Positions 1 to 8,546 of a stretch of DNA of 20,871 bases are shown here, piece after piece. The notes under the pieces were generated by a model, which saw only the letters and a list, made by a program, of their open reading frames with translations, searched no databases and was not told the origin of the DNA. The first letter of the stretch is position 1. Every line of letters begins with the position of its first letter. Location of the stretch: the NCBI GenBank assembly GCA_905214435.1, contig CAJMMA010000033.1, positions 1 to 20,871 of the forward strand, in the 5' to 3' direction. Position numbers and translations under genes: made by a program. Source of the DNA: an uncultured bacterium (GTDB lineage: Bacteria > Actinomycetota > Coriobacteriia > Coriobacteriales > Coriobacteriaceae).

Positions 1-97
1 CGTCACCAATTTCCCCGCGGGGGGAGTTTTCGAATCCGCCCGGGGGCACCAGAGATTTGCCGAGCCCGGTACCACCACGGTGCCGGGCTCTTCTGGT
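1..97. repeat. Direct repeat copy 1, tRNA-3'-end-like plus hairpin
   Basis: First copy of a ~98-bp unit that recurs at 129-227. The first 54 bases are identical between copies and end in a stretch (TTCGAAT, then GGGGGCACCA at 42-51) that looks like the T-loop and acceptor/CCA end of a tRNA. After it comes a hairpin (about 61-90, GAGCCCGG pairing with CCGGGCTC), and outer bases ACCAGA and TCTGGT can pair around it. The bases that should form the T-stem do not pair (GAGTT against CCGCC), so this is not an obvious functional tRNA end. The copy starts exactly at the window edge, so it probably extends further upstream. Confidence 0.75.
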
Positions 98-128
98 CTA
101 AAGGCCGGATTCGGACCGTCGACACCCG

Positions 129-227
129 CGTCACCAATTTCCCCGCGGGGGGAGTTTTCGAATCCGCCCGGGGGCACCAGAGAATTGTCGAGCCCGGAAC
201 ACCGCCACGGTGCCGGGCTCTTCTGGT
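129..227. repeat. Direct repeat copy 2, tRNA-3'-end-like plus hairpin
   Basis: Second copy of the unit at 1-97, offset by 128 bp, with a unique 31-bp spacer (98-128) between copies. Bases 129-182 match copy 1 exactly. The hairpin half differs by a few substitutions and two inserted bases, but both arms (GAGCCCGG / CCGGGCTC) are kept. No 5' acceptor strand (GCCCCCG) that would pair with CGGGGGC is present upstream, so a complete tRNA gene can be ruled out here. Inference: a duplicated tRNA-derived or terminator-derived unit, possibly part of a longer array to the left. Confidence 0.75.
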
Positions 228-239
228 TCATGCCATGTC

Positions 240-277
240 AAAAACGAAGCGCCCGCTTGCTGGGGAAGCAAGCGGGC
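240..277 (-). terminator. Rho-independent terminator of the kinase/SEDS-PBP operon
   Basis: Read on the minus strand, an 11-bp perfect stem (GCCCGCTTGCT with AGCAAGCGGGC, 251-261 and 267-277) closes a 5-base loop and is followed within 6 bases by a run of five T (240-244). It lies 55 bp after the stop codon of the PASTA kinase gene, the last gene of the minus-strand operon. Confidence 0.8.
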
Positions 278-332
278 GTCTGTGAGCGAATATGTTTGCG
301 GCGAGAGCCGTAATGAGCGGTGGGGTGGCGAC

Positions 333-2294
333 TTAGTTGGTCGTACCGGAATCGCCGCCCGTGCCCGTGCCCGAACCCGAACCCGAGCCAGAAAGTGCAA
401 CCGTCAGCGTAATCGTGCTGTCGGTGGACTGCTTGCCGGTGGGGGAGACGCCCGTAACGGTGGCATCCTCGTTACCGCTCACGGGATTGCCGTTCTGGTC
501 ACAGAAGCCAATGTTATAGAAACCGGCGTTGTTGAGCGCGGTAACGGCGGCGGAAATGCTCTTGCCGTATAGGTTGCCCGGGACGGAGGCCTTGCCGGAC
601 TTCTTGGCAATGACGACGGTAATCGTGGCGCCGGGCTTCTGCTTGCCGCTGGGGTTCCAGCTGATCACGGTGCCCTCGGTAACCGAGTCGTTCTCCTGGT
701 AGCTCACGTCGACGCCAAAACCTGCCATATCGAGGGCGTTGCGCGCCTGGGCCTCGGTCATGTCGGTCAGGTCGGGGACGGACGTGGTATCCGGGCCGCT
801 CGAGACCTTGTACGAGATGGTCGTGCCCTTCTCGACTTCCTTACCGGCGTCGGTGCCCTGCTCAAAGACCTGGCCCTCATCGGCCTCGTTGGCCTCCTCG
901 GTGGCGTTGCCCTTTAGGCCAACGCTTGCCAGTGCCGCCTCTGCCTGGTCCTTGGTTAGACCGACAAGCTGGGGAACCTCAACCTTCTCGGAGGGCTTGG
1001 GGCCCTTGGAGATCACCAGGTTCACCTTGGTGCCCTTGGCCTTCTTGGTGTGGCCGTTGGGCGTCTGCTCGGCGACCTTGCCCTCGTCGACATCGTCGTT
1101 GTAGCTTTGGTCGATGGTGCCGACCTCGAGGCCGGCTTCCTTGATCAGCTCGACGGCAGTCTGCTGGTCCTTGCCCAGCACGTCGGGCACGGGGACCTGC
1201 TCGCCGCCAAAGAGTCCTGTGGCAAAGGCCACCACGATGCCGATGACGGCAACAGCTGCCACCACGGCGGCGATGATCTTGTTCTTGTTGGATTTGGGCT
1301 TTTCGACCTCGTAGGAGCCGGTGGAGCCCGAAACCGAGCTACGGGCGGTATTCTGGCCGCTCACGCCCGAGACGGGACGCACCATGGCGCGCGTCTGATC
1401 GGAAAGCTCGCGAGTCTTGGTGGCGCCCAGCTCACCGGGGGCACCGATGATGCGCGTGGGCTCCGAGATGTTGACGGCACGACCGGACAGGTAGCTGTTG
1501 AGCACCTGACGCAGCTCGTCAGCGGTCTGGAAGCGGTTTGCCGGGTCCTTCTCCATGCACTTGAGGATGATGCGCTCAAGGTCGGCGTCGACACCGGAGT
1601 TGATCTGGCTCGGCGGAATAGGCAGCTCGTTGACCTGCTTGAGTGCGACCGAGATGGCGTCATCACCGTCAAAGGGCACGCGGCCGGTGGCGCACTCGTA
1701 CATCACGACGCCCAGCGAGTAGATATCCGAGGTGGGGCCGAGGTCCTGACCGCGGGTCTGCTCGGGGCTGACGTAGTGGGCGGTTCCCAGCACGTTGTTG
1801 TCTTGCGTGAGGTGGCTGTTCTTGGCGCGTGCGATGCCAAAGTCCATCACCTTGATGTTGCCGTCGGGCAGCACCATGATGTTCTGCGGCTTAATGTCGC
1901 GGTGGATGATCTCGTGCTTGTGGGCGACCGAAAGCGCGGAGCTGATCTGCGAGCCGATCTGGGCGACCTTCTTGGGGTCGAGGGCGCCGTGGCTCTTGAT
2001 GCCGCTCTTAAGGTCAGTGCCGCGCAGGTACTCCATGACGATGTAATAGGTGTCGCCGTCCTTGCCCCAATCGTAGACGCCCACGATATAGGGGGAGGAG
2101 AGACCGGCTGCTGCCTGGGCCTCCTGCTTAAAGCGCGCGGCGAAGGTTGCGTCACCGGCATACTGCGGCAGCATGATCTTGACGGCTACCGTGCGGTCGA
2201 GGACCTGGTCCTGTGCACGGTAGACGGTCGCCATGCCGCCTGTTCCCACCTTATCCTTGAGGAGGTATCTTCCCCCGAGGACCCTCTGTTCCAT
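333..2294 (-). CDS. pknB: PknB-type Ser/Thr protein kinase with four PASTA domains
   Basis: Membrane eukaryotic-like Ser/Thr kinase expected to couple sensing of peptidoglycan fragments or lipid II to phosphorylation of division and wall enzymes. Seen in the protein (653 aa): Gly-rich loop GTGGMATVY at 17-25, catalytic Lys39 in VAVK, HRDIKPQN with Asp133, DFG at 151-153, SPEQ at 176-179, a basic/Ser-Thr-rich juxtamembrane stretch, one TM helix at about 340-363, then four extracytoplasmic PASTA repeats to about residue 640 and a Gly/Ser/Thr tail. Lysine and aspartate positions fit actinobacterial PknB. An upstream in-frame ATG at 2309 would add five residues, but the ATG at 2294 has AGGAG five bases before it and is preferred. 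It is the last gene of the operon, 132 bp after the SEDS-PBP gene and followed by a terminator. Confidence 0.95.
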   Translation of the reverse strand: MEQRVLGGRYLLKDKVGTGGMATVYRAQDQVLDRTVAVKIMLPQYAGDATFAARFKQEAQAAAGLSSPYIVGVYDWGKDGDTYYIVMEYLRGTDLKSGIKSHGALDPKKVAQIGSQISSALSVAHKHEIIHRDIKPQNIMVLPDGNIKVMDFGIARAKNSHLTQDNNVLGTAHYVSPEQTRGQDLGPTSDIYSLGVVMYECATGRVPFDGDDAISVALKQVNELPIPPSQINSGVDADLERIILKCMEKDPANRFQTADELRQVLNSYLSGRAVNISEPTRIIGAPGELGATKTRELSDQTRAMVRPVSGVSGQNTARSSVSGSTGSYEVEKPKSNKNKIIAAVVAAVAVIGIVVAFATGLFGGEQVPVPDVLGKDQQTAVELIKEAGLEVGTIDQSYNDDVDEGKVAEQTPNGHTKKAKGTKVNLVISKGPKPSEKVEVPQLVGLTKDQAEAALASVGLKGNATEEANEADEGQVFEQGTDAGKEVEKGTTISYKVSSGPDTTSVPDLTDMTEAQARNALDMAGFGVDVSYQENDSVTEGTVISWNPSGKQKPGATITVVIAKKSGKASVPGNLYGKSISAAVTALNNAGFYNIGFCDQNGNPVSGNEDATVTGVSPTGKQSTDSTITLTVALSGSGSGSGTGTGGDSGTTN

Positions 2295-2426
2295 TCCTGC
2301 TCCTAACATAACTATTCGCTCAACGATGTGTGTAGTACCTACGATGTGGCCGCTGGGGCCGTGTGGCGCGTTGCCGCTAACTCTTCGGCCGCGGCGCGCC
2401 TCGGGTGTCCGATTCGATCATGGGCA

Positions 2427-5297
2427 TCACGCTCCCTGTGCGGCAAGCGCCGCGGTCAGGACGATGCCGGCGATCTTGGCGGCCTTGACGTCATGCTTGT
2501 CGTAATCCTCTAAGGCCACCGAGATAGCGACCGTGGGTGAATCGTAAGGTGCAAAGCCAACGAACATCGAGTTGACGTTGGTGCCGCCGGTTTCGGCCGA
2601 GCCGGTCTTGCCGGCGACCTTGACGCCGGGGATTTGGGCATCGGTGCCGGTGCCGGACTGGACGACGGCAAGCATGGCCTGCTTGACCTGGTCGGCCGTG
2701 GCGGAGCTGACGGCCTGACCCAGCGAGCGGGACTGCGTGGTCTTGACCACGGTTCCGTCCGGGGCGAGTACCTGGGCTACAAAGTACGGGTCCATGACTA
2801 CGCCGCTGTTAGCGATGGCGGCGGCAATCACGGCGTTTTGCATGACGGTGGTCTGCGGGCCGGGCGTGTGGTCCATGCCGACAGGCTGGCCGGCGCCGGC
2901 CCAGGCGGTCTCCCACTCGGTCATGAGCGACGGGTCGGCCATGATGGAGGCCGCGGAGGTCAGGTCCTGGCCGAGCTTTTGGCCGTAGCCAAAGGCGTTG
3001 GCAAACTGCACGAGCGTGTTTGCGCCAACTTCGTTTGCCACCTGGCCAAAGACGACGTTGGAGGACACGGCAAAGGCCTGCTGCAGGCTGATGGTGCCGT
3101 AGCTCTCGTTGGCATAGTTGGTGACCGGTGCGTTGCCGATGTCCATGGAGCCGGGCGCCTGGTAGGTGCTGGTAAGGCTGGCGGTACCGGTCTCGAGTGC
3201 CGCGGAAAGCGTAACGACCTTAAACGTTGAGCCCGGCGTGTACAGCGCGTCCATGGCGCGATTGTACATGGAGCCGTCCTCGCCGCCGCCCGTCTGTAGC
3301 AGGGCATCGATGTTGGTGTTGTCGTAGGTGGGCGAGCTGGCACATGCGAGCACCGCGCCGGTACGCGGGTCGATGACCACTACAGCGCCCTTAAAGCCCT
3401 TGAGCGCCTGCTCAGCAGCCGTCTGGATGCGCGAGTCGATGGTGAGCTTGGCGGTGTTGCCCGGCTGGGTCTGGCCCGCGAGCGACGCGATGGCGTTGTT
3501 CCAGCTGGAGTAATCCTTAGAGCCGGTGAGCGTGTCGTTCATGACGCTCTCGATGGCGGTGGTGCCATACTGCTGGCTCACGTAGCCAACCACGTGCGCT
3601 GCCAGGTTACCGTTGGGGTAGGAGCGTACGTAGGTGCCGTCCTCCTGCTGCAGCGACTCGGCCAGCGTCACGCCGTCGGACGTGATGATGGAACCGCGCT
3701 GGATGTACTTGGAGCGGGCGATGGTGTGGTTGTTGGTCGGCATATCCTGATAGTCCTTGGCCTTGATGACCTGGACATAGGTGAGGTTGCCGATAAGGAT
3801 GGCGAACAGCGCCGTAAAGGCGAGCACCGCACGGGTTAGACGGTTGGCGAGCGCGACGCGGCCGAGCACACCGGATTCAGGCGTGTCGAGCAGGCGACGG
3901 CGCATACGCGAGCCGACGGAATGGCTGCCGCTGCCGTAGGAAGACGAGGTGGCAAAGCGCGTGCCCGTCGGGGCGGCGGCAGATGCGACCTGATCATCGG
4001 TGATGGCGGCCATGGTGCCGGTGCCGGTGAGCTCGGCCTCGCGTCCGGTCGCCTCGTCACCGGCGCGCAGCAGGAGCGCGACGATGATAAAGCTCGCCAG
4101 CAGCGAGGAACCGCCCTGGCTCATAAAGGGCAGGGTGACGCCGGTTAGCGGGATCAGGCGGGTTACGCCGCCAACGATCAAGAAGGCCTGGAAGCTGATG
4201 GCGGCCGTAAGGCCCGTGGCACTAAAGGCTGCGAGGTCGGATTTAGCGCGGGCAGCCGTGGTGAGGCCACGCACGGCAAAAAGCATAAACAGGATGAGCA
4301 CGGCGCCGCCGCCCAAAAGGCCCATCTCCTCGCCGATAGCCGAGAAGATAAAGTCGGACTCGACGACGGGGATGTTGTTGGCCATGCCGTTGCCGATGCC
4401 AACACCGACCAGGCCGCCATCGGCAAGCGAGAAGAGCGACTGGACGATCTGGTAGCCCTGGCCCTGGGCGTCCTTAAACGGATCGACCCAAACCTGGAAA
4501 CGCACCTGAACGTGAGACAGGAACTTGTAGGCGCCCACAGCTCCAACGGCTAAGAGCGCAAGGCCGATAACGACATACGAAAAGCGCCCCGTGGCAACGT
4601 AGAGCATCAGCAAGAAGATGGTGTAGAACAGCACGGCCGAACCCAGGTCGCGTTCGAAGACGACGACGAGCAGGCACACACCCCACACGGCAAACAGCGG
4701 CAGCAGCAGTCGCAGGCGAGGGATCTTAAAGCCCAGGATCTTGCGGTTGGAGATGGAGAGCAGCTCGCGGTTCTCGGCCAAGTAGCCGGCTAGGAACAGC
4801 ACGATAAAGACCTTGGCGAACTCGCCGGGCTGGATGGTAAAGCCCGCGATGCGAATCCACAGCTTGGAGCCCGAGATCGTGGTGCCGATAAAGATGGGCA
4901 GCATCAGCAGAATGATGCCGATAATGCCAAAGGTGTACTTGTAGCGCATGACCACGTCGAGGTTTTTGACCAGTGCAAGCGTTCCCACCATGAGCGCCAC
5001 TGAGACAAACAGGATGATGAGCTGTGAGATGGCGAGAGCGGGGGCGAGGCGTGTCACGAACGTGATGCCGATGCCCGAAAGTATAAATACGATGGGCAGG
5101 ATGGCGGGATCGGCGCCAGGCGCCAAGATGCGCACGGCTATATGTGCTGCGGCGAAGGCGGCGAAGAGGCCGATCGGTACGGCGAGCGTCTCAAAGGAGA
5201 TAGCGGCGCCCGCGGTGAGGACGTACATCGCATACAGCAGGATGACGGGGAACGCCGAGGCGATGAGCAAGAGCAGTTCGGTGTTGCGGCGACTCAT
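2427..5297 (-). CDS. Fused SEDS (FtsW/RodA) glycosyltransferase - class B PBP transpeptidase
   Basis: Single 956-aa polypeptide joining two enzymes normally made separately. Residues ~10-412 are a polytopic SEDS glycan polymerase: QPGEFAK, FERDLGSA with the putative catalytic Asp217, GEEMGLLG, and PLTGVTLPFMSQGGSS near the end of the domain. A ~60-residue Ser/Gly/Thr/Ala linker follows. From about Met465 there is a basic patch, a TM anchor and a penicillin-binding transpeptidase with the three active-site motifs: STFK (Ser690), SSN (745-747) and KTG (Lys897, in KTGSAE). Expected to polymerise lipid II and cross-link the glycan at the outer membrane face. Start: the ATG at 5297 has AAGGGAG about 8 bases upstream; a GTG at 5306 overlaps that site and is unlikely. 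It begins 16 bp after the phosphatase stop. In Mycobacterium the equivalents are the separate adjacent genes rodA and pbpA. Whether this pair serves elongation or division cannot be told from sequence. Confidence 0.95.
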   Translation of the reverse strand: MSRRNTELLLLIASAFPVILLYAMYVLTAGAAISFETLAVPIGLFAAFAAAHIAVRILAPGADPAILPIVFILSGIGITFVTRLAPALAISQLIILFVSVALMVGTLALVKNLDVVMRYKYTFGIIGIILLMLPIFIGTTISGSKLWIRIAGFTIQPGEFAKVFIVLFLAGYLAENRELLSISNRKILGFKIPRLRLLLPLFAVWGVCLLVVVFERDLGSAVLFYTIFLLMLYVATGRFSYVVIGLALLAVGAVGAYKFLSHVQVRFQVWVDPFKDAQGQGYQIVQSLFSLADGGLVGVGIGNGMANNIPVVESDFIFSAIGEEMGLLGGGAVLILFMLFAVRGLTTAARAKSDLAAFSATGLTAAISFQAFLIVGGVTRLIPLTGVTLPFMSQGGSSLLASFIIVALLLRAGDEATGREAELTGTGTMAAITDDQVASAAAPTGTRFATSSSYGSGSHSVGSRMRRRLLDTPESGVLGRVALANRLTRAVLAFTALFAILIGNLTYVQVIKAKDYQDMPTNNHTIARSKYIQRGSIITSDGVTLAESLQQEDGTYVRSYPNGNLAAHVVGYVSQQYGTTAIESVMNDTLTGSKDYSSWNNAIASLAGQTQPGNTAKLTIDSRIQTAAEQALKGFKGAVVVIDPRTGAVLACASSPTYDNTNIDALLQTGGGEDGSMYNRAMDALYTPGSTFKVVTLSAALETGTASLTSTYQAPGSMDIGNAPVTNYANESYGTISLQQAFAVSSNVVFGQVANEVGANTLVQFANAFGYGQKLGQDLTSAASIMADPSLMTEWETAWAGAGQPVGMDHTPGPQTTVMQNAVIAAAIANSGVVMDPYFVAQVLAPDGTVVKTTQSRSLGQAVSSATADQVKQAMLAVVQSGTGTDAQIPGVKVAGKTGSAETGGTNVNSMFVGFAPYDSPTVAISVALEDYDKHDVKAAKIAGIVLTAALAAQGA

Positions 5298-5313
5298 AAG
5301 CGGCACTCCCTTT

Positions 5314-7113
5314 CTAATTCTTATCGGAGGCTTCGGCCTCGGCGGACTGTTCGGCGGTTTTCTCGGAATCTGATTCGGAGGTCGATCCCTGGTCGGTGTT
5401 GTCGCGAATCGTTTGCGCGTCGATCACCTGGCGGGTCTGCTCCTCGTCGATCTGGTGGCGGTACTTGGATATCGTGTCCTGCGCATCGTCGACACTTGTT
5501 TGCGGAATGCCCGCCTTGAGGCGGTTTTGCGTGTCTTCGGGCAGGTCGGACAGCTTGATACTGGTTTCGCTTTCGAGCCAGTGGAGCTTGAGTCCGAGCG
5601 GCTTGCCGGGCAGGCCGCGCCAGACGGCGACATTGCCCTGGTAGGTACCCAGGTAGTACGAGCCGGTGACACCCGTGTAGGCCCAGATGGCAGCCGCCAG
5701 CACCAAGACGAGACCTAAGACGACGCCGATGGTGACGTTGCGGCGACGCACGCGTTGCGCCTCGCGCATAACGCCATCGTCAACCAGGTCAACGACTACT
5801 ACGGTCACGTTGTCGTGGCCGCCGGCGGCAAGCGCCGCGTCCACTAGGTTGTCGACGCAGATTTGCGCGGTTGAGGACTGCGTGGCGATGTTCTCGATAT
5901 CGCTATCGGGAATCATGCTCGAAAGGCCGTCAGAGCACAGTATCAGGCGGTCGCCTTCCTCGATATGCAGAGTGAAGTGGTCGGCATACATGGCGGGGTC
6001 TGAGCCCAGCGCACGGGTGATGACCGAACGGTTGGGGTGGACGCGAGCCTCGTCTGCCGTGATCTCGCCGGCGTCCACGAGCTCCTCAACGTAGGAGTGG
6101 TCGCGGGTCACGCGGATGAGCGTGCCCTCGTGGAGCAGGTAGGCGCGAGAGTCACCCACGTGGGCGATGGCGAGCGTGTCGTTTTCGATATAGGCGCAGG
6201 TGGCTGTGCAGCCCATGCCGGGCTTGCCCAGGCCATTCAAGGCAGCCTCGATTACGGCGGCGTTGGCGGCCTCGACGGCTGCCGCCAGGCGTGCGGCGTC
6301 GGCAGACTGTGGGGCCGTCTTGGCAATAGTCTCGACGGCGATGGAAGAGGCCACCTCGCCGGCGGCGTGACCGCCCATGCCGTCGCATACGCAAAAGAGC
6401 GGCGACTGCACCAGGTAGGAATCCTCATTGTGCGGGCGCACACAGCCAACGTCGGAGCGGGCGCCCCACATGAGTTGCGTGGTGGTGCCGGCATCATAGG
6501 TCGAGTCGGTCTCGATGCGCTCCTCGGTCAGGGGCTCAAAGCTCATGGTCGAGCCGGGGTCTTTGAGCTTGGCCTCAACGGCGGCAACGTCGATTTCGGC
6601 TGTGTCACCGGGAGAGACGGTGTCGGTCTCGGCGTTTGATTCGGAATCGCCGGTGTCCGGGGAGTCGGGCTCCTCGGACACGCGGGCGGTCGACTCGTCG
6701 TCTTGCGGGCTGACGTCTATAGGCTCGGGCGCCGGCGTAGACGCGGGCGCAACCTCGGATGCCGGGGCTATGGGAAACGCCGGCGCGGCGGGCTCGGGTG
6801 CCGCAAACACCGCAGCGCTCTCGTTAATTGCCGCGGCGACGGGCTCTGCAAAGTGAGCCGGCGCCGGGGTTGCTTCGGGCACTGTGGGCTGTTCCGCAGC
6901 ATGTGCGCCGATGGGCGCCGCTACGGCATCCTCTTCGTCCTCGTTATCGGCGAGATCCGAAATATCATGCGTTACATGCGAAAGAGGCAGGGAGAACACG
7001 GTGTCCTCGGGCTCCACGGGTGCGGAGCCCGCCGGAGCGGCGTGGGCCGGCGCAGCTGTGGCGGCGGCCGGTGCCTCGGTCATAGTTGCGGACTTGTTCT
7101 CCTCGTCGATCAT
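5314..7113 (-). CDS. pstP: PP2C-family Ser/Thr protein phosphatase (PstP-like) with long N-terminal extension
   Basis: Metal-dependent PP2C phosphatase expected to reverse phosphorylation by the two kinases of this operon. The PP2C domain covers about residues 215-455: RSDVGCVRPHNEDS, CDGMGGHAAGE with metal-binding Asp244, HVGDSRAY, CSDGLSSM and HDNVTVVVVD. One TM helix at ~459-481 is followed by a ~115-residue extracytoplasmic tail. The first ~210 residues are a low-complexity Ala/Pro/Glu/Ser region absent from PstP of mycobacteria, which starts with the catalytic domain. The ATG at 7113 overlaps the stop of the FhaB-like gene (ATGA), suggesting translational coupling; a later ATG at 7083 (residue 11) is a possible alternative. 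The next gene begins 16 bp after the stop. Confidence 0.93.
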   Translation of the reverse strand: MIDEENKSATMTEAPAAATAAPAHAAPAGSAPVEPEDTVFSLPLSHVTHDISDLADNEDEEDAVAAPIGAHAAEQPTVPEATPAPAHFAEPVAAAINESAAVFAAPEPAAPAFPIAPASEVAPASTPAPEPIDVSPQDDESTARVSEEPDSPDTGDSESNAETDTVSPGDTAEIDVAAVEAKLKDPGSTMSFEPLTEERIETDSTYDAGTTTQLMWGARSDVGCVRPHNEDSYLVQSPLFCVCDGMGGHAAGEVASSIAVETIAKTAPQSADAARLAAAVEAANAAVIEAALNGLGKPGMGCTATCAYIENDTLAIAHVGDSRAYLLHEGTLIRVTRDHSYVEELVDAGEITADEARVHPNRSVITRALGSDPAMYADHFTLHIEEGDRLILCSDGLSSMIPDSDIENIATQSSTAQICVDNLVDAALAAGGHDNVTVVVVDLVDDGVMREAQRVRRRNVTIGVVLGLVLVLAAAIWAYTGVTGSYYLGTYQGNVAVWRGLPGKPLGLKLHWLESETSIKLSDLPEDTQNRLKAGIPQTSVDDAQDTISKYRHQIDEEQTRQVIDAQTIRDNTDQGSTSESDSEKTAEQSAEAEASDKN

Positions 7114-7526
7114 CGACGGTTCACCTTCATGACCACATCGCCAATCTGGACTTCGTCGCCCTCGCGCAGCGTCGCGGGCTCCACGAGCTGGCGGCCGTTG
7201 ACGAGCGTGCCGTTAAGCGAGTTGAGGTCCTCGATGATGAGCGCCGGGCCCTGCAGCGAAAAGCGCGCATGCGAGGCCGAGACGAACGGTTCGTTGATGC
7301 AGATGTCCGAAGATGGCGAGCGACCGACGATGACGGGGCCGAGCATGTCTACGTGGATGCCACGGATGCCGCGCGGGCCCTTGTCCACATCGATCGTCCA
7401 GATAGCCGAGTCGCGGCGCTGTCCGCGCACAAGTCCCACGCCGGTCTTCATGACGGCGAACAGGAAGATATAGAGCAGGGCGACCAGGACGATGCGGCCT
7501 GCAAAAAGGACGATATCGATGTTCAT
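7110..7526 (-). CDS. fhaB: FhaB-like membrane-anchored FHA-domain protein
   Basis: 138-aa protein with an N-terminal TM helix (residues ~5-26) and a C-terminal FHA domain that reads phosphothreonine. Domain landmarks are visible: VGRSPSSD with Gly68-Arg69, SASHARF with Ser85-His86, and DLNSLNGT with Asn105. Size, single TM and position between the DUF3662-FHA gene and the PP2C gene match FhaB/FipA of the actinobacterial pknB cluster, a protein linked there to septal peptidoglycan assembly. The start lies 7 bp after the FhaA-like stop, and its own stop overlaps the phosphatase start. Function in this organism is inferred from family and gene order. Confidence 0.9.
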   Translation of the reverse strand: MNIDIVLFAGRIVLVALLYIFLFAVMKTGVGLVRGQRRDSAIWTIDVDKGPRGIRGIHVDMLGPVIVGRSPSSDICINEPFVSASHARFSLQGPALIIEDLNSLNGTLVNGRQLVEPATLREGDEVQIGDVVMKVNRR

Positions 7527-7532
7527 AAGCGA

Positions 7533-8546
7533 CTATCCCCTAAATTCAAAGGTGCTCAGGCCAAACGTCAGCAGATCGCCGTTGCGCAGCGGGCAGCGCG
7601 TAATGCGGCGGTTGTTGACGAGCGTGCCGTTGGTGGAATTGAGGTCCTCGATCGACCAATCCGAGCCCGTAAAGGTGAGCTGGGCGTGGCGGCGCGACAC
7701 GTTGGGGTCGCGCAGGGCAATATCGGAAACCGAGCGCTCGCGACCGATAGTCACCTGTGCGGAGGTGATGCTATGGCTCTCGCCGCTCACGACGTCGACG
7801 AGCTGGGCGAGCGGGCGCTGCGGGGCGCGAGTGCTCGCCATGTTGGAGGCGATGCCGGCTGCGGCGCCTAGGCCCACGGCGGCACCGGTCGCGGCGGCTC
7901 CGCCCATGCCGGCAAGCGCGTCGCGCGAGACGGTCTGCGGCACCGGGATGGGTGCTGCGGCGGGGTCGGGGACGCTAGGCGCGAAGGGGTCTGCCACGGC
8001 AAGCGGGTCGGGAGCGGCGGCGCGAGGCGTCGGCTGCTGCTGGGGCATGGCAGCGGGGCGCTGCTGCTGCGGGGCAGCAAACTGCTGCTGGCCGGCGCGC
8101 GGGGCGCTGGCGGCACGGCTTGCCGCGGAGTTGTTCTGGCCCAGGCCGTTTTGATAGGCGCGCTCTTCTTCGTACAGGCGGCCGAGCGTGGGGGCATCGA
8201 CGTTCTCGGCAAAGACCGAGAACTTGCCGGCGCGCAGCTGCGGATCGATCATAAAGCGCACGAGGGGCTCGCCGACAAAGACATAGCGGCGCTTTTCGGC
8301 CTGCGCTTTCACAAACTCGCGGACCTCGCGCGAAAGCTCGGGGTAGAACGGGGCGAGCATGGGATCGTCGTCGGCGGCGATCAGGATGGTATAGAGTGCC
8401 GGCGCCGTGTTGACGCCGTTGATCACCAGAGTCTGATCCTCCATGTCGCGAGCGGCCTGCTTGGCAAGCTTCTTAAAGGAGAACGGGGCACGGGTGGCAC
8501 CGAAGATGCCGGCCACGTGGTCCTCGAAGATGTTCAGGAAGTTCAC
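7533..8546 (-). CDS. fhaA: FhaA-like DUF3662 and FHA-domain protein
   Basis: 337-aa cytoplasmic protein. Residues ~1-120 resemble the DUF3662 N-terminal domain of FhaA; ~125-245 are a Gln/Ala/Pro-rich flexible linker; ~250-337 form an FHA domain (TIGRERSVSD, NVSRRHAQL, EDLNSTNGTLVN). In mycobacteria FhaA binds phosphorylated regulators of peptidoglycan precursor export such as the pseudokinase domain of MviN; here that role is inferred. The start is GTG at 8546, overlapping the upstream kinase stop (GTGA), with GGAGAG about 9 bases upstream, so coupling to the kinase is likely. Confidence 0.92.
   Translation of the reverse strand: MNFLNIFEDHVAGIFGATRAPFSFKKLAKQAARDMEDQTLVINGVNTAPALYTILIAADDDPMLAPFYPELSREVREFVKAQAEKRRYVFVGEPLVRFMIDPQLRAGKFSVFAENVDAPTLGRLYEEERAYQNGLGQNNSAASRAASAPRAGQQQFAAPQQQRPAAMPQQQPTPRAAAPDPLAVADPFAPSVPDPAAAPIPVPQTVSRDALAGMGGAAATGAAVGLGAAAGIASNMASTRAPQRPLAQLVDVVSGESHSITSAQVTIGRERSVSDIALRDPNVSRRHAQLTFTGSDWSIEDLNSTNGTLVNNRRITRCPLRNGDLLTFGLSTFEFRG

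Noticed and set aside
103..179. Complete tRNA gene
   Set aside because: Only a 3'-end-like stretch is present; the T-stem does not pair and no matching 5' acceptor strand occurs.
1..227. CRISPR array
   Set aside because: Only two units of ~98 bp with one 31-bp spacer, containing long hairpins, and no cas genes nearby.
1050..2306. 418-codon plus-strand open frame
   Set aside because: Exactly antisense to the PASTA kinase, whose motifs are clear; long antisense frames are expected at this GC content.
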